Shown here in pieces: positions 35,368-43,611 of a stretch of DNA of 64,000 nucleotides. The translations under genes and the position numbers were made by a program. Each line of letters begins with the position of its first letter. The stretch's first letter is position 1. The notes beneath the pieces are model-generated. The model did no database searches. It saw only the letters and a program-made list of their open reading frames with translations, and was not told where the DNA came from. Source of the DNA: an uncultured Spirochaetaceae bacterium (GTDB lineage Bacteria; Spirochaetota; Spirochaetia; Treponematales; Treponemataceae); the NCBI GenBank assembly GCA_902799665.1, contig CADCBK010000019.1, positions 1 through 64,000 on the forward strand, written 5' to 3'.

Positions 35368-36537
35368 TTACTGCGCGTTGCGAACCAGGCGCAAGCCATA
35401 GTTATTGTTGAGGCCGTACGGATTGCGGCTGCCACGGTAAGCAACCTTGCCGAGGCCGGCGTAGTCATACCAAGTGCCGCCCCGCCGCACACGCCTATCG
35501 CCATACGACGCGCCAGAAGCCCCAGTAGCGGAAGAGATGTCTCCATACCAGTCCCAGCACCATTCCCCAACGTTTCCGCTCATGTCGTAAAGTCCGTAGC
35601 CGTTTGCAGCCTTGGTCTTCACATCCCTGGAGCCAGTATCATTTGTGTTGCCTGTATACCACGCCACGTCACCTACAGTGTCGCTTCCTGCGTAGGTGTA
35701 GTTTTGTCCACCTCGGGCAAGCCATTCCCATTCGGCCTCTGTCGGAAGGCGGTAGCCGTTGGCAGTAAAGTCGCAGGTAGCGGCGTTCCATGTGTCGTCG
35801 CCTGAAGTCGGAATAGCTGAATATGCAAGGTTCTTCCAGTCACTTATTCCGCTGACAGTATAGGCACAGTCAAGGCCTTTTTTTATGGAAAGCTTGTTGC
35901 AGTAGGCGATTGCCACATACCAGTTCACATAGTTCACAGGATTGTTCAGCGCGGCATCTCCCGTAAGCTCGTTTCCGGCCTTGTCATAGGCTTTTGCCGT
36001 GCTCGGGTCTGTTCCCATGAGCGTCTTGAACTCTCCCCTTGTCACCTCGTGGTCGCACACATACAAATCAGGTATGGTCAGGCTCCTTCCGCTTACGAAC
36101 ACGCTTGATGTTGGTGTCCAGGTCTCGTTTCCCGTTATTGTGGCGCCTGCAACTTTTGCAAAGCCTTCGGGAGTTTTTACAATAAGCGTGTAGCTTGCCG
36201 TTTTTGTGGCGTAGGTGCATGAGGCGGAATCTGTTACGGTAGCAGTGATTGTCGCCGTACCCGCGCCAACAATTGTCACTTCACCGGTGGAAGCGTTTAC
36301 CGTGGCAACATCTGTCTTGCTTGAAGCGTAGCTTACCGTGCCGTCGCCTGTATTGGTAAGTGTGTTGGTGAAAGCCGCGTCATTGGTAGTCTTGCTTACG
36401 CTTGCGGTGGCGTAGCTTATGCTGCCGGCTGTCTTTTGCGGTGTAATTGGGGGTGTTGGTGAAGTTCCTGTCTGACATGCAGTGAAACACAGCGCCGCGC
36501 TTAACGCAAGAGCGATTAGTTTAGAAAGTTTTTTCAC
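35368..36537 (-). CDS. Lipoprotein with Ig-like (Big_2) domain and FGE/SUMF1 (C-type-lectin-fold) domain
   Basis: This 389-residue lipoprotein has a signal peptide ending CFTAC and a Thr/Pro linker. A bacterial Ig-like domain (about residues 38-122) follows, then a formylglycine-generating-enzyme-like domain (about 130-389) with MSGNVGEWCWDWYG and a C-terminal RGGTW...GLRLVRN ending. It is probably a surface adhesin or binding protein, since the catalytic Cys pair of true FGE is not evident. The start is GTG 36537 with aggagag upstream. The first 120 residues are nearly identical to those of the gene at 37246. In Treponema, this C-terminal fold is the known substrate of a diversity-generating retroelement (TvpA), but no reverse transcriptase is present here. 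Confidence 0.8.
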   Translation of the reverse strand: MKKLSKLIALALSAALCFTACQTGTSPTPPITPQKTAGSISYATASVSKTTNDAAFTNTLTNTGDGTVSYASSKTDVATVNASTGEVTIVGAGTATITATVTDSASCTYATKTASYTLIVKTPEGFAKVAGATITGNETWTPTSSVFVSGRSLTIPDLYVCDHEVTRGEFKTLMGTDPSTAKAYDKAGNELTGDAALNNPVNYVNWYVAIAYCNKLSIKKGLDCAYTVSGISDWKNLAYSAIPTSGDDTWNAATCDFTANGYRLPTEAEWEWLARGGQNYTYAGSDTVGDVAWYTGNTNDTGSRDVKTKAANGYGLYDMSGNVGEWCWDWYGDISSATGASGASYGDRRVRRGGTWYDYAGLGKVAYRGSRNPYGLNNNYGLRLVRNAQ

Positions 36538-36707
36538 AAAACCTCTCCTATATAAATATAATTTAATAAAAAGTCCACAATGAAGGGCGTAAATTGTCCT
36601 ATATCGTGGGCAGTTTTCCAGAGTGAGAATGTGGCAGCCGTTCGGCTCTTCTGTGAATTTGATTTAAAATGCGGATAGCCCGAAAAATTGTTTCGGGCAG
36701 AGTTATA

Positions 36708-36750
36708 GCGATGCGATGCGATGCGATGCGATGCGATGCGATGCGATGCG
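36708..36750. repeat. Pentanucleotide microsatellite (GCGAT)n, 8.6 units
   Basis: Perfect tandem ATGCG/GCGAT units run across 43 bases, 171 bases upstream of the minus-strand lipoprotein start. Repeats of this sort slip easily, and the unit length is not a multiple of three. Confidence 0.95.
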
Positions 36751-36897
36751 AATTTTGGCACGAGAGTTATTTTTGTGTCAAGCCCTAGTGGGCTTGTTGC
36801 GTAGAAGAAAATTTGCTTTTTTTTGCGTGAATTACAGCGCATATCAGATATTATAACACGGAAATTTGATTTTCGGGGAAAAATCGGCGGGAAATTT

Positions 36898-36956
36898 TAA
36901 AAAGAATTCCGCCGTTGAAATCATAAGATAAAATGAATTTTCGGGCAAGTGGGGGA
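36898..36956 (+). repeat. Cassette-boundary repeat, copy B
   Basis: This intact copy runs from AAAAAGAATTCCGCCGTTGA to TTCGGGCAAGTGGGGGAA, and separates lipoprotein cassettes 1 and 2. Confidence 0.8.
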
Positions 36957-37024
36957 ATTTATGTTTTCGTCAAGAAGCCTAAGTTTCATATCATCGGGAT
37001 TTTGTGCTGGATTAAAGTCTGCTT

Positions 37025-37058
37025 AAGAAAAAAGCAGCTCCCCCTTTTGGGAAGCTGC
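37025..37058 (-). terminator. Terminator of lipoprotein cassette 2
   Basis: On the minus strand, GCAGCT and AGCTGC plus a CCC/GGG extension (one mismatch) are followed by TTTTTTC. It lies about 190 bases after the gene stop. Confidence 0.7.
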
Positions 37059-37245
37059 CCGAAATTCGTTCCGAAAAGCCACCCTGCGGCTTTTCGGAAA
37101 AATAGTTGAATTGCTAAATCCGCTCCACTTCGTTGTGCTAGTTGAAAGCCTGAACCCCGCACACACCCATGGGAAAGCCCACGCCCGTGAAGGCGGCTTT
37201 CTTTCCCATGCCGTGTTTGCCTAAGAGGGCTGTGCGCCCGCGCCG

Positions 37246-38322
37246 CTAAAAAGCACGAACTGTACAAACCGATATGTAGTAGATCTTGTCGCGGGTGCTC
37301 AAGTAGCCGCTGGCGAACCACACATCCCAGGCATTGTTATTGAAGGAAGCGTACTGACTAGACGACCAATAGCCTGTGTCAGCGATTTTCGTTCCGCCGG
37401 CTTTTTCAAGCGCGCTGTTCACCGTGTCTTTTTCTCTGTACAACATACAAAGTTCCGCGACCGTGGGAAGATACCAGCCGCTTGCGTAATCCCCCGTGAG
37501 CGAAGCAGTCGTGGCATAGGCGTTCACCCATTCCCACGCGGGATAGTTTCCGCTCGTGCCTTCGTCGCTCACAGCCGCGCAGAGTGCCTTCCAGTTGTCG
37601 CTTCCGTCAAGGTCGCCCGTGAATGTCGCTGTCGCCGCTTTTCCGCTTCCCGATTCGCTTGGCGTACACTGTATTGCCTTGATGTTCGTGATGCCTCCTT
37701 CGGCTTTATCGGTATCGCTTGTATATCGCGCCCATTGAAGCGTGTTGTCATCTCCTGTTGCGTTCTGCAATCCCACGCCGAGTGTTTTTGCCCCAAGCAC
37801 ATCCTCCGCACTTCCCGCATAGTAAATCACTGCGACGGCAGCCTCTTTCTGTGCGTCTGAAAGCGTCAAATTCGTGCTGTACGGCGTTGCGCTTCCGTCC
37901 GAGAACACGATGTCGCCCACGGCCTTTATCTCAGTCGGGGCTTTGGTACCAATATAGGGCGTTACCGTAAGCGTGTAGCTTGCCGTCTTCGTGGCGTAGG
38001 TGTATGTGTCGGAATCTGCCACTGTTGCGGTGATTGTCGCCTCTCCCGCTCCCTTGATTGTCACCTCGCCGGTTGTGGCATTTACTTCGGCAACATCAGT
38101 TTTGCTTGAAGCGTAGCTCACCGTGCCGTCGCCTGTCTTGGTCAGAGCGTTGGTGAAAGCCTCGCCATTGGTACTCTTGCTTACGCTTGCGGTGGCGTAG
38201 CTGATGCTGCCAGCGGTCTTTTGCGGTGTAATTGGGGGTGTTGGTGAAGTTCCTGTCTGACATGCAGCGAAACACAGCGCCGCGCTTAACGCAAGAGCGG
38301 CAAGCTTAAAAAGATTTTTCAT
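37246..38322 (-). CDS. Lipoprotein with Ig-like domain and DUF1566/lectin-like C-terminal domain
   Basis: This is a 358-residue lipoprotein. The signal peptide (CFAAC), linker and Ig-like domain (about residues 1-122) are almost identical to the protein at 35368, but the rest differs. The C-terminal half has GWYLPTVAELCMLY, then GYWSSSQYAS and a final VRAF, the pattern of DUF1566/Lcl-type C-type-lectin-like domains. It is probably a surface binding protein. The two genes look like a duplicated cassette with a constant 5' module and a swapped 3' module. The start at 38322 has aaggaat upstream. A terminator and a 10-bp hairpin follow in the minus direction. Confidence 0.75.
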   Translation of the reverse strand: MKNLFKLAALALSAALCFAACQTGTSPTPPITPQKTAGSISYATASVSKSTNGEAFTNALTKTGDGTVSYASSKTDVAEVNATTGEVTIKGAGEATITATVADSDTYTYATKTASYTLTVTPYIGTKAPTEIKAVGDIVFSDGSATPYSTNLTLSDAQKEAAVAVIYYAGSAEDVLGAKTLGVGLQNATGDDNTLQWARYTSDTDKAEGGITNIKAIQCTPSESGSGKAATATFTGDLDGSDNWKALCAAVSDEGTSGNYPAWEWVNAYATTASLTGDYASGWYLPTVAELCMLYREKDTVNSALEKAGGTKIADTGYWSSSQYASFNNNAWDVWFASGYLSTRDKIYYISVCTVRAF

Positions 38323-38387
38323 AAAACTATTCCTTATATAAGATAATTATATTATACCACAAAATCAGATTATTTGTGAATTATTTA

Positions 38388-38450
38388 GAAAGAATTCCGC
38401 CGTTAAAGTCAAATAAAAAAATGAATTTTCGGGCAAGTGGGGGAGGGAAA
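38388..38450 (+). repeat. Cassette-boundary repeat, copy C
   Basis: It runs from AAAGAATTCCGCCGTTAAAG to GGGCAAGTGGGGGAGGGAAA. It lies upstream of cassette 2 on the minus strand and downstream of the hypothetical gene at 38466. Confidence 0.8.
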
Positions 38451-38465
38451 ATGGAAGCCCAAAAT

Positions 38466-38885
38466 TCATTCCTCCGGCGACCAGCTGGACTGCACGTCTT
38501 CTATGGCTAGGTTTTCGTCGGCTTGAACGGCCACTTGGTATTCGTCTTCGTAGACGATTTTTCCGGGAGTGTTCGTGTAGACGACATAGTAGGGGCGCTT
38601 GTAGCGGTCCAAAAGCCAAAGCATCGGCTTTATCATTTTCATCATCATCTGCGAATTTTCCGTCTTAAAATAGCAAATGACTTTTTCCTGCCGTTTGCAT
38701 TGGGGAGGCCAGGGCAGAACGTTGGCAAACCAATCGTTTATTTCAAGGAACAAATCCGCGTCCTCTTGCTCCATTTCTCCGCGTTGAACCATTTGATGAA
38801 GAATGCTGAACACGCCTTTTGGCGCTTTTGTGTTGGCCGCAAATTCCTTTCCTTGGATTCTGCAATATTTAAAATCCATTTCCAT
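38466..38885 (-). CDS. Hypothetical protein, about 139 residues
   Basis: I do not recognise this soluble protein. It is rich in aromatic residues (DWFANVLPWPPQ, MLWLLDRYKRPYYVVYTN), with an acidic C-terminus ending SSWSPEE. It has no signal peptide or membrane segment. ATG 38885 or ATG 38879 are both possible. It diverges from queH with 57 bases between starts. A domain for nucleic acid or peptide binding cannot be excluded. Confidence 0.55.
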   Translation of the reverse strand: MEMDFKYCRIQGKEFAANTKAPKGVFSILHQMVQRGEMEQEDADLFLEINDWFANVLPWPPQCKRQEKVICYFKTENSQMMMKMIKPMLWLLDRYKRPYYVVYTNTPGKIVYEDEYQVAVQADENLAIEDVQSSWSPEE

Positions 38886-38942
38886 TTTTTTAACCAAACG
38901 GAATGATAGCATAAAAATCGCTTTTGTTCTATAATTCCGCGC

Positions 38943-39800
38943 ATGGAGAATTACCAGGCGATTTGCGACGACATATTGAACAAAATCTCAAGCGGCGATT
39001 TTTCGCAAGGCCAAAATGCGGATAACGATGACTCTTTGCAAGGCCAAAATGCGGCGGCAGCGCGTGATAATGCCGGCAAGGCCAAAAAGCCGCGCCTTTT
39101 GCTTCACGCCTGTTGCGCGCCCTGCTCCAGCTACACTCTGGAATACCTTTGCGAATACTTTGACATAACAATCTACTATTACAATCCCAACATCCATCCG
39201 GCGCAAGAGTACCAGCGCCGTCTTGCCGAACTGGAAAATTTTTTGCCGCGCTTTTTGGCAAACCAAAATAGTTCTACGGGGACCGCGGCGGCAGGCGTCC
39301 GGATTGACTTGCAAAAAACGGATTACGAACCGCAAGAGTTTTTTGACGCGGTTCAAGCCCAGCGCGACAATCTGGAATCCGAGCCCGAACGAGGCGAGCG
39401 CTGCCGCCGCTGCTACCAGCTGCGAATGGAAAAGGCCTACGAATACGCGCGGCAAAACGGCTTTGATTGGTTTACCACGACGCTAAGCATAAGCCCGCAC
39501 AAGGACGCGCAAAAAATAAACGAGATTGGCCGCGCCTTGGAAGAGCGGGCCAAAAACGCCTTGCAATCCAAAGACTGCGGGCTGCAATCTTTGGCTGCAA
39601 CCGATAACAGTTTGCAAGACCAAAATGCGGCCGCGCCAATCGCGCAATCCGCGCCAAAATTCCTTTACAGCGACTTTAAAAAGAAGAACGGCTACAAGCG
39701 CAGCCTTGAGTTGTCCAAAGAGTTCGGGCTCTATCGGCAGGACTACTGTGGCTGTATTTACTCAAAGGCAAACATAGAAAAGGCGCGGTCGCAAGACTAA
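38943..39800 (+). CDS. queH: Epoxyqueuosine reductase QueH with repeat-derived insertions
   Basis: This 285-residue protein converts epoxyqueuosine to queuosine in tRNA. Core motifs are LLLHACCAPCSSYTLEYL (residues 51-68), YYYNPNIHPAQEY, CRRCYQLRM, TTTLSISPHKDA and DFKKKNGYKRSLELSKEFGL, ending in DYCGCIYS. The cysteines of CC, CxxC and CGC are the expected Fe-S ligands. Compared with ordinary QueH it has extra Gln/Asn/Ala-rich segments at about residues 20-48 and 205-240. Their DNA repeats GCAAGGCCAAAATGCGG (39007, 39037 and a variant near 39615), like the intergenic dispersed repeat. TATAAT (38930-38935) ends 7 bases before the ATG, with no Shine-Dalgarno. Confidence 0.9.
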   Translation: MENYQAICDDILNKISSGDFSQGQNADNDDSLQGQNAAAARDNAGKAKKPRLLLHACCAPCSSYTLEYLCEYFDITIYYYNPNIHPAQEYQRRLAELENFLPRFLANQNSSTGTAAAGVRIDLQKTDYEPQEFFDAVQAQRDNLESEPERGERCRRCYQLRMEKAYEYARQNGFDWFTTTLSISPHKDAQKINEIGRALEERAKNALQSKDCGLQSLAATDNSLQDQNAAAPIAQSAPKFLYSDFKKKNGYKRSLELSKEFGLYRQDYCGCIYSKANIEKARSQD

Positions 39801-39845
39801 GACGCGCGGCGCGTCCTGGGCTTGCAACGCCTATTGGTCGCAAGG

Positions 39846-41015
39846 CTAAAAGGCCGCGCAAATTCTTTTTAGCGCTTCTTGCAAAAGCGCTCGCGGCGCG
39901 GCGCAGTTTAGGCGCTGGAATTTTTCGCCTTCCTTTCCGAACATTCTTCCGTCGTCAAGCCAAACTTTGGCCTTGTTCAAAACGCGCTCTGAAATTTCTT
40001 TGTCGCTCAATTCCGTAAAGGCTGTAAAGTCCAGCCATAAAAGGTAAGTTCCTTCCGGAACGACCGCGCGGATCTTTGGGCAGCGCTCTTCCAAAATTTT
40101 TTTGGCGAACAGAATGTTCTCCCAAATGTAGGCCTTGGCTTGGTCAAACCATTCCGCTCCGTCCTTGTAGGCGGCGGTGGCGGCCGCGATTCCCATAAGG
40201 TTTGGCTCGTCGTAGCCTGTCTTTTCGATTTGGGAACTAAAGGCGGCGCGGAGATTTTTGTTTGGAATGATTATGTTTGAAAACTGTAAGCCGGCAAGGT
40301 TGAATGTTTTGCTGGGCGACGAGCAGACGACGCAATTTTCCGCCGCCTCTTTTGAGAGCGTTGCCCAAACCGTATGCTTGTTTGAACCAAAAGTTATGTC
40401 GCAGTGAATCTCGTCGCTTACAACAATCAGATTGTTGGAAAGGCAAATTTCGCTAAGCCTCAAAAGCTCCTCGCGAGACCAAACGCGGCCGCCTGGATTG
40501 TGGGGCGAGCACAAAAGAAAAATTTTCGGCTTTTCTTCTTTTATCTTTTTTTCAAAGCATTCAAAGTCGATTTCATAGCGGCCGTCCTTGTACGCAAGCG
40601 GACTGTTAACAACCCGGCGGCCCAAGGAATTTATCGTGTTGAAAAAAGGATAGTAAACCGGTTTTTGGATTAAGACTCCGTCGCCCTCTTTTGTAAAGGC
40701 GCGGATCGCCGCCGCGATTGCAAAAACGACGCCCGGCGTGTTCACGACCCAATCGTCTTGAATCGTAAAGTTGTGCCGGGCCTTGAACCAATTTTTTAAG
40801 GCTGCGTAATAACGCGCGTCCGGCCTGCTGTAGCCAAAGATTCCCCGCTCCACGTGTTCGGCAAGCGCTTGCTTAACGCAAGGGGCGGTCGAAAAATCCA
40901 TGTCGGCCACCCAAAGCGCGAGCGCGTCGGCGGGCTTGTTGCGCGCGGCGGCAAGGTCAAGCTTTATCGAAAAAGTGTTTTTGCGGTCGATGATTTTGTC
41001 AAAGTCATATTTCAT
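39846..41015 (-). CDS. MalY/PatB-type cystathionine beta-lyase (PLP, fold type I)
   Basis: This 389-residue aminotransferase-fold PLP enzyme has VADMDFSTAPCVKQAL near the N-terminus and LCSPHNPGGRVWS near residue 175. The PLP-Lys motif is CSSPSKTFNLAGLQ near residue 236, typical of PatB/MalY C-S lyases. These enzymes cleave cystathionine or other cysteine conjugates to homocysteine or thiols, pyruvate and ammonia. It is the last gene of the nitrogenase-like sulfur operon: its ATG overlaps the stop of the gene at 41012 by 4 bases. It could also have a MalY-type regulatory role, but the context favours sulfur metabolism. Confidence 0.85.
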   Translation of the reverse strand: MKYDFDKIIDRKNTFSIKLDLAAARNKPADALALWVADMDFSTAPCVKQALAEHVERGIFGYSRPDARYYAALKNWFKARHNFTIQDDWVVNTPGVVFAIAAAIRAFTKEGDGVLIQKPVYYPFFNTINSLGRRVVNSPLAYKDGRYEIDFECFEKKIKEEKPKIFLLCSPHNPGGRVWSREELLRLSEICLSNNLIVVSDEIHCDITFGSNKHTVWATLSKEAAENCVVCSSPSKTFNLAGLQFSNIIIPNKNLRAAFSSQIEKTGYDEPNLMGIAAATAAYKDGAEWFDQAKAYIWENILFAKKILEERCPKIRAVVPEGTYLLWLDFTAFTELSDKEISERVLNKAKVWLDDGRMFGKEGEKFQRLNCAAPRALLQEALKRICAAF

Positions 41016-42163
41016 AGGGCCTCCATCGCTTGCCGCAAGTCTTCGATCAAGTCGTCCGCGCTTTCTATGCCGACAGAAAGGCGGAGCGTGCGCGGCGTGA
41101 TTCCGTTTTTAAGGCGGATTTCTTCGGGAACGTCCGCGTGGGTTTGCGTCGTCGGGTATGTGATGAGGCTTTCGACGCCTCCAAGGCTTTCGGCGAATTT
41201 AATCAAACGGACGCGGCTTAAAAGCGCTTTGGCCGCCTCTTCGCTTTGCAAGTTGAACGTAAGCATCGCGCCAAATCCGCGCGCCTGCCTTTTTTGAATT
41301 TCGTGGCCAGGATGGTCGGGAAGGCCTGGGTAAACCACGCGCTCAACGTTTTTTTGCTCCTTTAGCCAAAGCGCGATTTTCTTTGCGTTGGCTTGCGCCT
41401 TTTCCATTCTTAGCGCGAGAGTCTTTATTCCGCGAATCGTAAGCCAGCTGTCAAAGGGAGCGAGCCCCGCTCCCGTAGTCTTGATGTAAAAGCGCAGCTT
41501 TTCTTGGATGTCTGCGCGGTTTGTCACGACAAAGCCCGCGAGCGTGTCGTTGTGGCCGCTTAGGTATTTTGTTCCGGAATGAATCACGATGTCCGCTCCA
41601 AGCGCCAGCGGGTTTTGAAAGTAGGGCGACATGAAAGTGTTGTCGACGATTAAAAGCGCGTTATGCTTTTTTGCGATTTTCGCGACGGCCGCGATGTCCG
41701 TCACGTTCATCATCGGATTGGTCGGCGTTTCGATGTAAACCGCTTTTGTGTTTGGCTTTATTAAAGACTCAATGTTGTCTGCGGAACAGTTGGCGCTTGT
41801 GAATTGCATTCCGTTTTTTTGGGAAACGTGGTTGAAAAGCCTTATGGAGCCGCCGTATAAATCCGCGTCGGCGATGATGTGGTCGCCCGGCAAAAAGATT
41901 TCCATCACAAGGCTTACGGCGGCCATTCCGCTAGAAAGCGCGAAGGCGTCGATTCCGCCTTCCAGTTGGCAAACAATTTTTTCCACTTGCTCCCTTGTTG
42001 GGTTTTGAAGGCGGCTGTAGTCAAAGCCTGTTCCCTGGCCTACAGCGGCGCGCGCGTATGTCGCGCTTTGATAGATTGGAAAGCTGACCGAGCCGTAATG
42101 GCTGCAAGCGTCTGTGGCGGCGTTCTCCAAGTGAACGCATTTCGATTCAAAGTCAAGCGGCAT
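41012..42163 (-). CDS. Cystathionine gamma-synthase/gamma-lyase family PLP enzyme
   Basis: This 383-residue enzyme of the Cys/Met-metabolism PLP family has YSRLQNPTREQVEKIV near residue 49 and FALSSGMAAVSL near residue 74. The PLP Lys lies in VIHSGTKYLSGHNDTLAG near residue 195, and SLGGVESLITYPTTQTH near residue 330. Members make or split cystathionine or sulfhydrylate homoserine esters, and the exact reaction cannot be told from motifs alone. It sits between the ABC ATPase gene (12 bases upstream) and the MalY-like gene (4-base overlap), so it belongs to the same operon and probably handles the sulfur released or imported. Confidence 0.85.
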   Translation of the reverse strand: MPLDFESKCVHLENAATDACSHYGSVSFPIYQSATYARAAVGQGTGFDYSRLQNPTREQVEKIVCQLEGGIDAFALSSGMAAVSLVMEIFLPGDHIIADADLYGGSIRLFNHVSQKNGMQFTSANCSADNIESLIKPNTKAVYIETPTNPMMNVTDIAAVAKIAKKHNALLIVDNTFMSPYFQNPLALGADIVIHSGTKYLSGHNDTLAGFVVTNRADIQEKLRFYIKTTGAGLAPFDSWLTIRGIKTLALRMEKAQANAKKIALWLKEQKNVERVVYPGLPDHPGHEIQKRQARGFGAMLTFNLQSEEAAKALLSRVRLIKFAESLGGVESLITYPTTQTHADVPEEIRLKNGITPRTLRLSVGIESADDLIEDLRQAMEAL

Positions 42164-42175
42164 GTTGACACCTCG

Positions 42176-42928
42176 CTAAATTACATATTCAACGCGTTTT
42201 AGCGTTCTTTGCAAAAATTGCCTGGTTCGTTCTTCTTTGGGATTGTTGAAGATTTCCTTTGCCGTTCCCTTTTCAACGACAACGCCGCCGTCCATAAATA
42301 CAACTTGCGACGCGACTTCCTCGGCGAATGACATTTCGTGCGTGACCACAATCATCGTCATTCCTTCGCGCGCAAGCTCCTTTATCGCCGAAAGGACTTC
42401 GCCGACCAATTCCGGGTCAAGCGCGCTTGTAGGCTCGTCAAAGAAAACCACGTCTGGATTTGGAGCGATTGCGCGCGCGATTCCCACGCGCTGCTGCTGG
42501 CCGCCGGAAAGTTGCGAAGGATAAAAATCCTTTCTGTCCAAGAGGCCGACTTTTTGCAGCGCGCGCTCGGCGATTTCCTTGGCTTTGTCTTTAGGAATTT
42601 TTCTGGCGGTGACCAAGCCTTCCATCACGTTCTCCAGCGCGGTTTTGTTGTTGAACAAGTTGAAGTTTTGGAAAACAAAGCCGGTCTTTCTTCGGACGTC
42701 CAAAATGGTTTTTTTGTGCGCGTGGCGGAGCGAGGTTTTTATCGCGCCAAATTCCATCTCGCCTTGGTCGGCGCTTTCCATAAAGTCAAGGCAGCGAAGG
42801 AAAGTCGTTTTGCCAGATCCCGAAGGGCCAAGGATTACAACGACGTCTCCTTTTTTAACTTCAAGGTCAACGCCTTTTAGAATTTTATTGCTTCCAAAAG
42901 CCTTGTGAACATTTGTGACTTTTAACAT
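42176..42928 (-). CDS. Polar amino-acid (cystine-type) ABC transporter ATPase
   Basis: This 250-residue ATPase of the GlnQ/TcyN group has Walker [13 protein letters not shown], signature [15 protein letters not shown], Walker [15 protein letters not shown] and switch His [12 protein letters not shown]. It energises uptake with the two permeases (42922, 43608) and the lipoprotein at 47190. Its ATG overlaps the permease stop by 7 bases. Transporters of this group carry cystine, S-containing or other polar amino acids. Given the PLP enzymes, a sulfur amino acid or thioether is the likely cargo (inference). Confidence 0.9.
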   Translation of the reverse strand: MLKVTNVHKAFGSNKILKGVDLEVKKGDVVVILGPSGSGKTTFLRCLDFMESADQGEMEFGAIKTSLRHAHKKTILDVRRKTGFVFQNFNLFNNKTALENVMEGLVTARKIPKDKAKEIAERALQKVGLLDRKDFYPSQLSGGQQQRVGIARAIAPNPDVVFFDEPTSALDPELVGEVLSAIKELAREGMTMIVVTHEMSFAEEVASQVVFMDGGVVVEKGTAKEIFNNPKEERTRQFLQRTLKRVEYVI

Positions 42929-43611
42929 TTTTTCCTCCGTTCGATTAATTTGAACAGCCGCTCAATGCCGATGTTAAGCGCTATGTAAAAAACCGCGATT
43001 ACAAAATAGGCTTCGACATAGCCAAGATTGCGCGACGCGTTGGTTTTGGCCAGCGCAGTGATTTCAGGCACTCCAAAGACAAAGGCCAGCGAGCTCATCT
43101 TTACGATGCCCGTCGCGTAGTTGCAAAGGACGGGAAGGCAATGCTCTACCACTTGCGGAAAAATGATTCTGCGGTAGGCTTGCGCTTTTGTAAGGCCGAC
43201 AGAGTATGCGGCCTCCAGCTGGCCTTTGCTCACCGCGCTGATTCCCGCCCTGAACATTTCGGACATCAAGGCTGTGAAATAAAAAAACAAGAGCGCGTAG
43301 GCGTACCAAAAGCCGCCGATTGCGTTGACGTTAAAGTTAATGTTGTTGTCAAACAAGTATTTTTGAACCGCCGTCGGAATCGCGATGTAAAAAAGATATG
43401 TTTGGACCATGAATGGGGTTCCGCGCGCAAAGCTTACATAAAGCGACAAGGCTTTCGCCAGCGCGGAATTTTTTTCTTGGCGCGCGGCCGCAAGAAGAAA
43501 GCCAAAGAAAAACGAAAGCGTAAAAATGATTGAAACAATTTGCAAGGTCACCGGGAGGCCTTTGAGCGCGACAGCTATCGTTTGCAGCGCGAACTTCCAG
43601 TCAAAATTCAT
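42922..43611 (-). CDS. Amino-acid ABC transporter permease 2
   Basis: This 229-residue His/Glu/Gln/Arg-type permease has about five spans. The coupling motif [22 protein letters not shown] lies near residue 133, and the [12 protein letters not shown] loop near residue 63. It overlaps the first permease by 4 bases and the ATPase by 7. With its partner it forms the membrane channel. Confidence 0.9.
   Translation of the reverse strand: MNFDWKFALQTIAVALKGLPVTLQIVSIIFTLSFFFGFLLAAARQEKNSALAKALSLYVSFARGTPFMVQTYLFYIAIPTAVQKYLFDNNINFNVNAIGGFWYAYALLFFYFTALMSEMFRAGISAVSKGQLEAAYSVGLTKAQAYRRIIFPQVVEHCLPVLCNYATGIVKMSSLAFVFGVPEITALAKTNASRNLGYVEAYFVIAVFYIALNIGIERLFKLIERRKKC

Larger units (their letters stand above)
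36538..37245. other. 708-base intergenic region between lipoprotein cassettes
   Basis: No convincing gene is seen here. The region contains the leader of cassette 1, a pentanucleotide microsatellite (36708-36750), one intact cassette-boundary repeat (36898-36956), a terminator for cassette 2 (37025-37058) and a perfect 10-bp hairpin (CCGAAAAGCC/GGCTTTTCGG, 37071-37097). A long minus-strand frame crosses the microsatellite and ends at the cassette 1 start (GTGA), but its composition does not look coding. Confidence 0.6.

Noticed and set aside
36534-36842. A minus-strand ORF with SHRIA repeats upstream of the lipoprotein
   Set aside because: The repeats simply translate the GCGAT microsatellite. 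The rest has no coding character and no ribosome site, so I did not call it a gene.
36986-37321. A minus-strand ORF between the lipoprotein cassettes
   Set aside because: It overlaps a terminator and a perfect hairpin as well as the end of cassette 2 in another frame, and has a composition unlike real proteins here.
35318-38450. A complete diversity-generating retroelement
   Set aside because: No reverse transcriptase or template repeat is present in the window; only the possible target fold and a hairpin are seen, so this is kept as a low-score hypothesis.
38990-39080. A CRISPR-like or tandem repeat array in queH
   Set aside because: Only two or three short imperfect units at irregular spacing lie within an open reading frame. 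They fit a dispersed repeat insertion, not an array.
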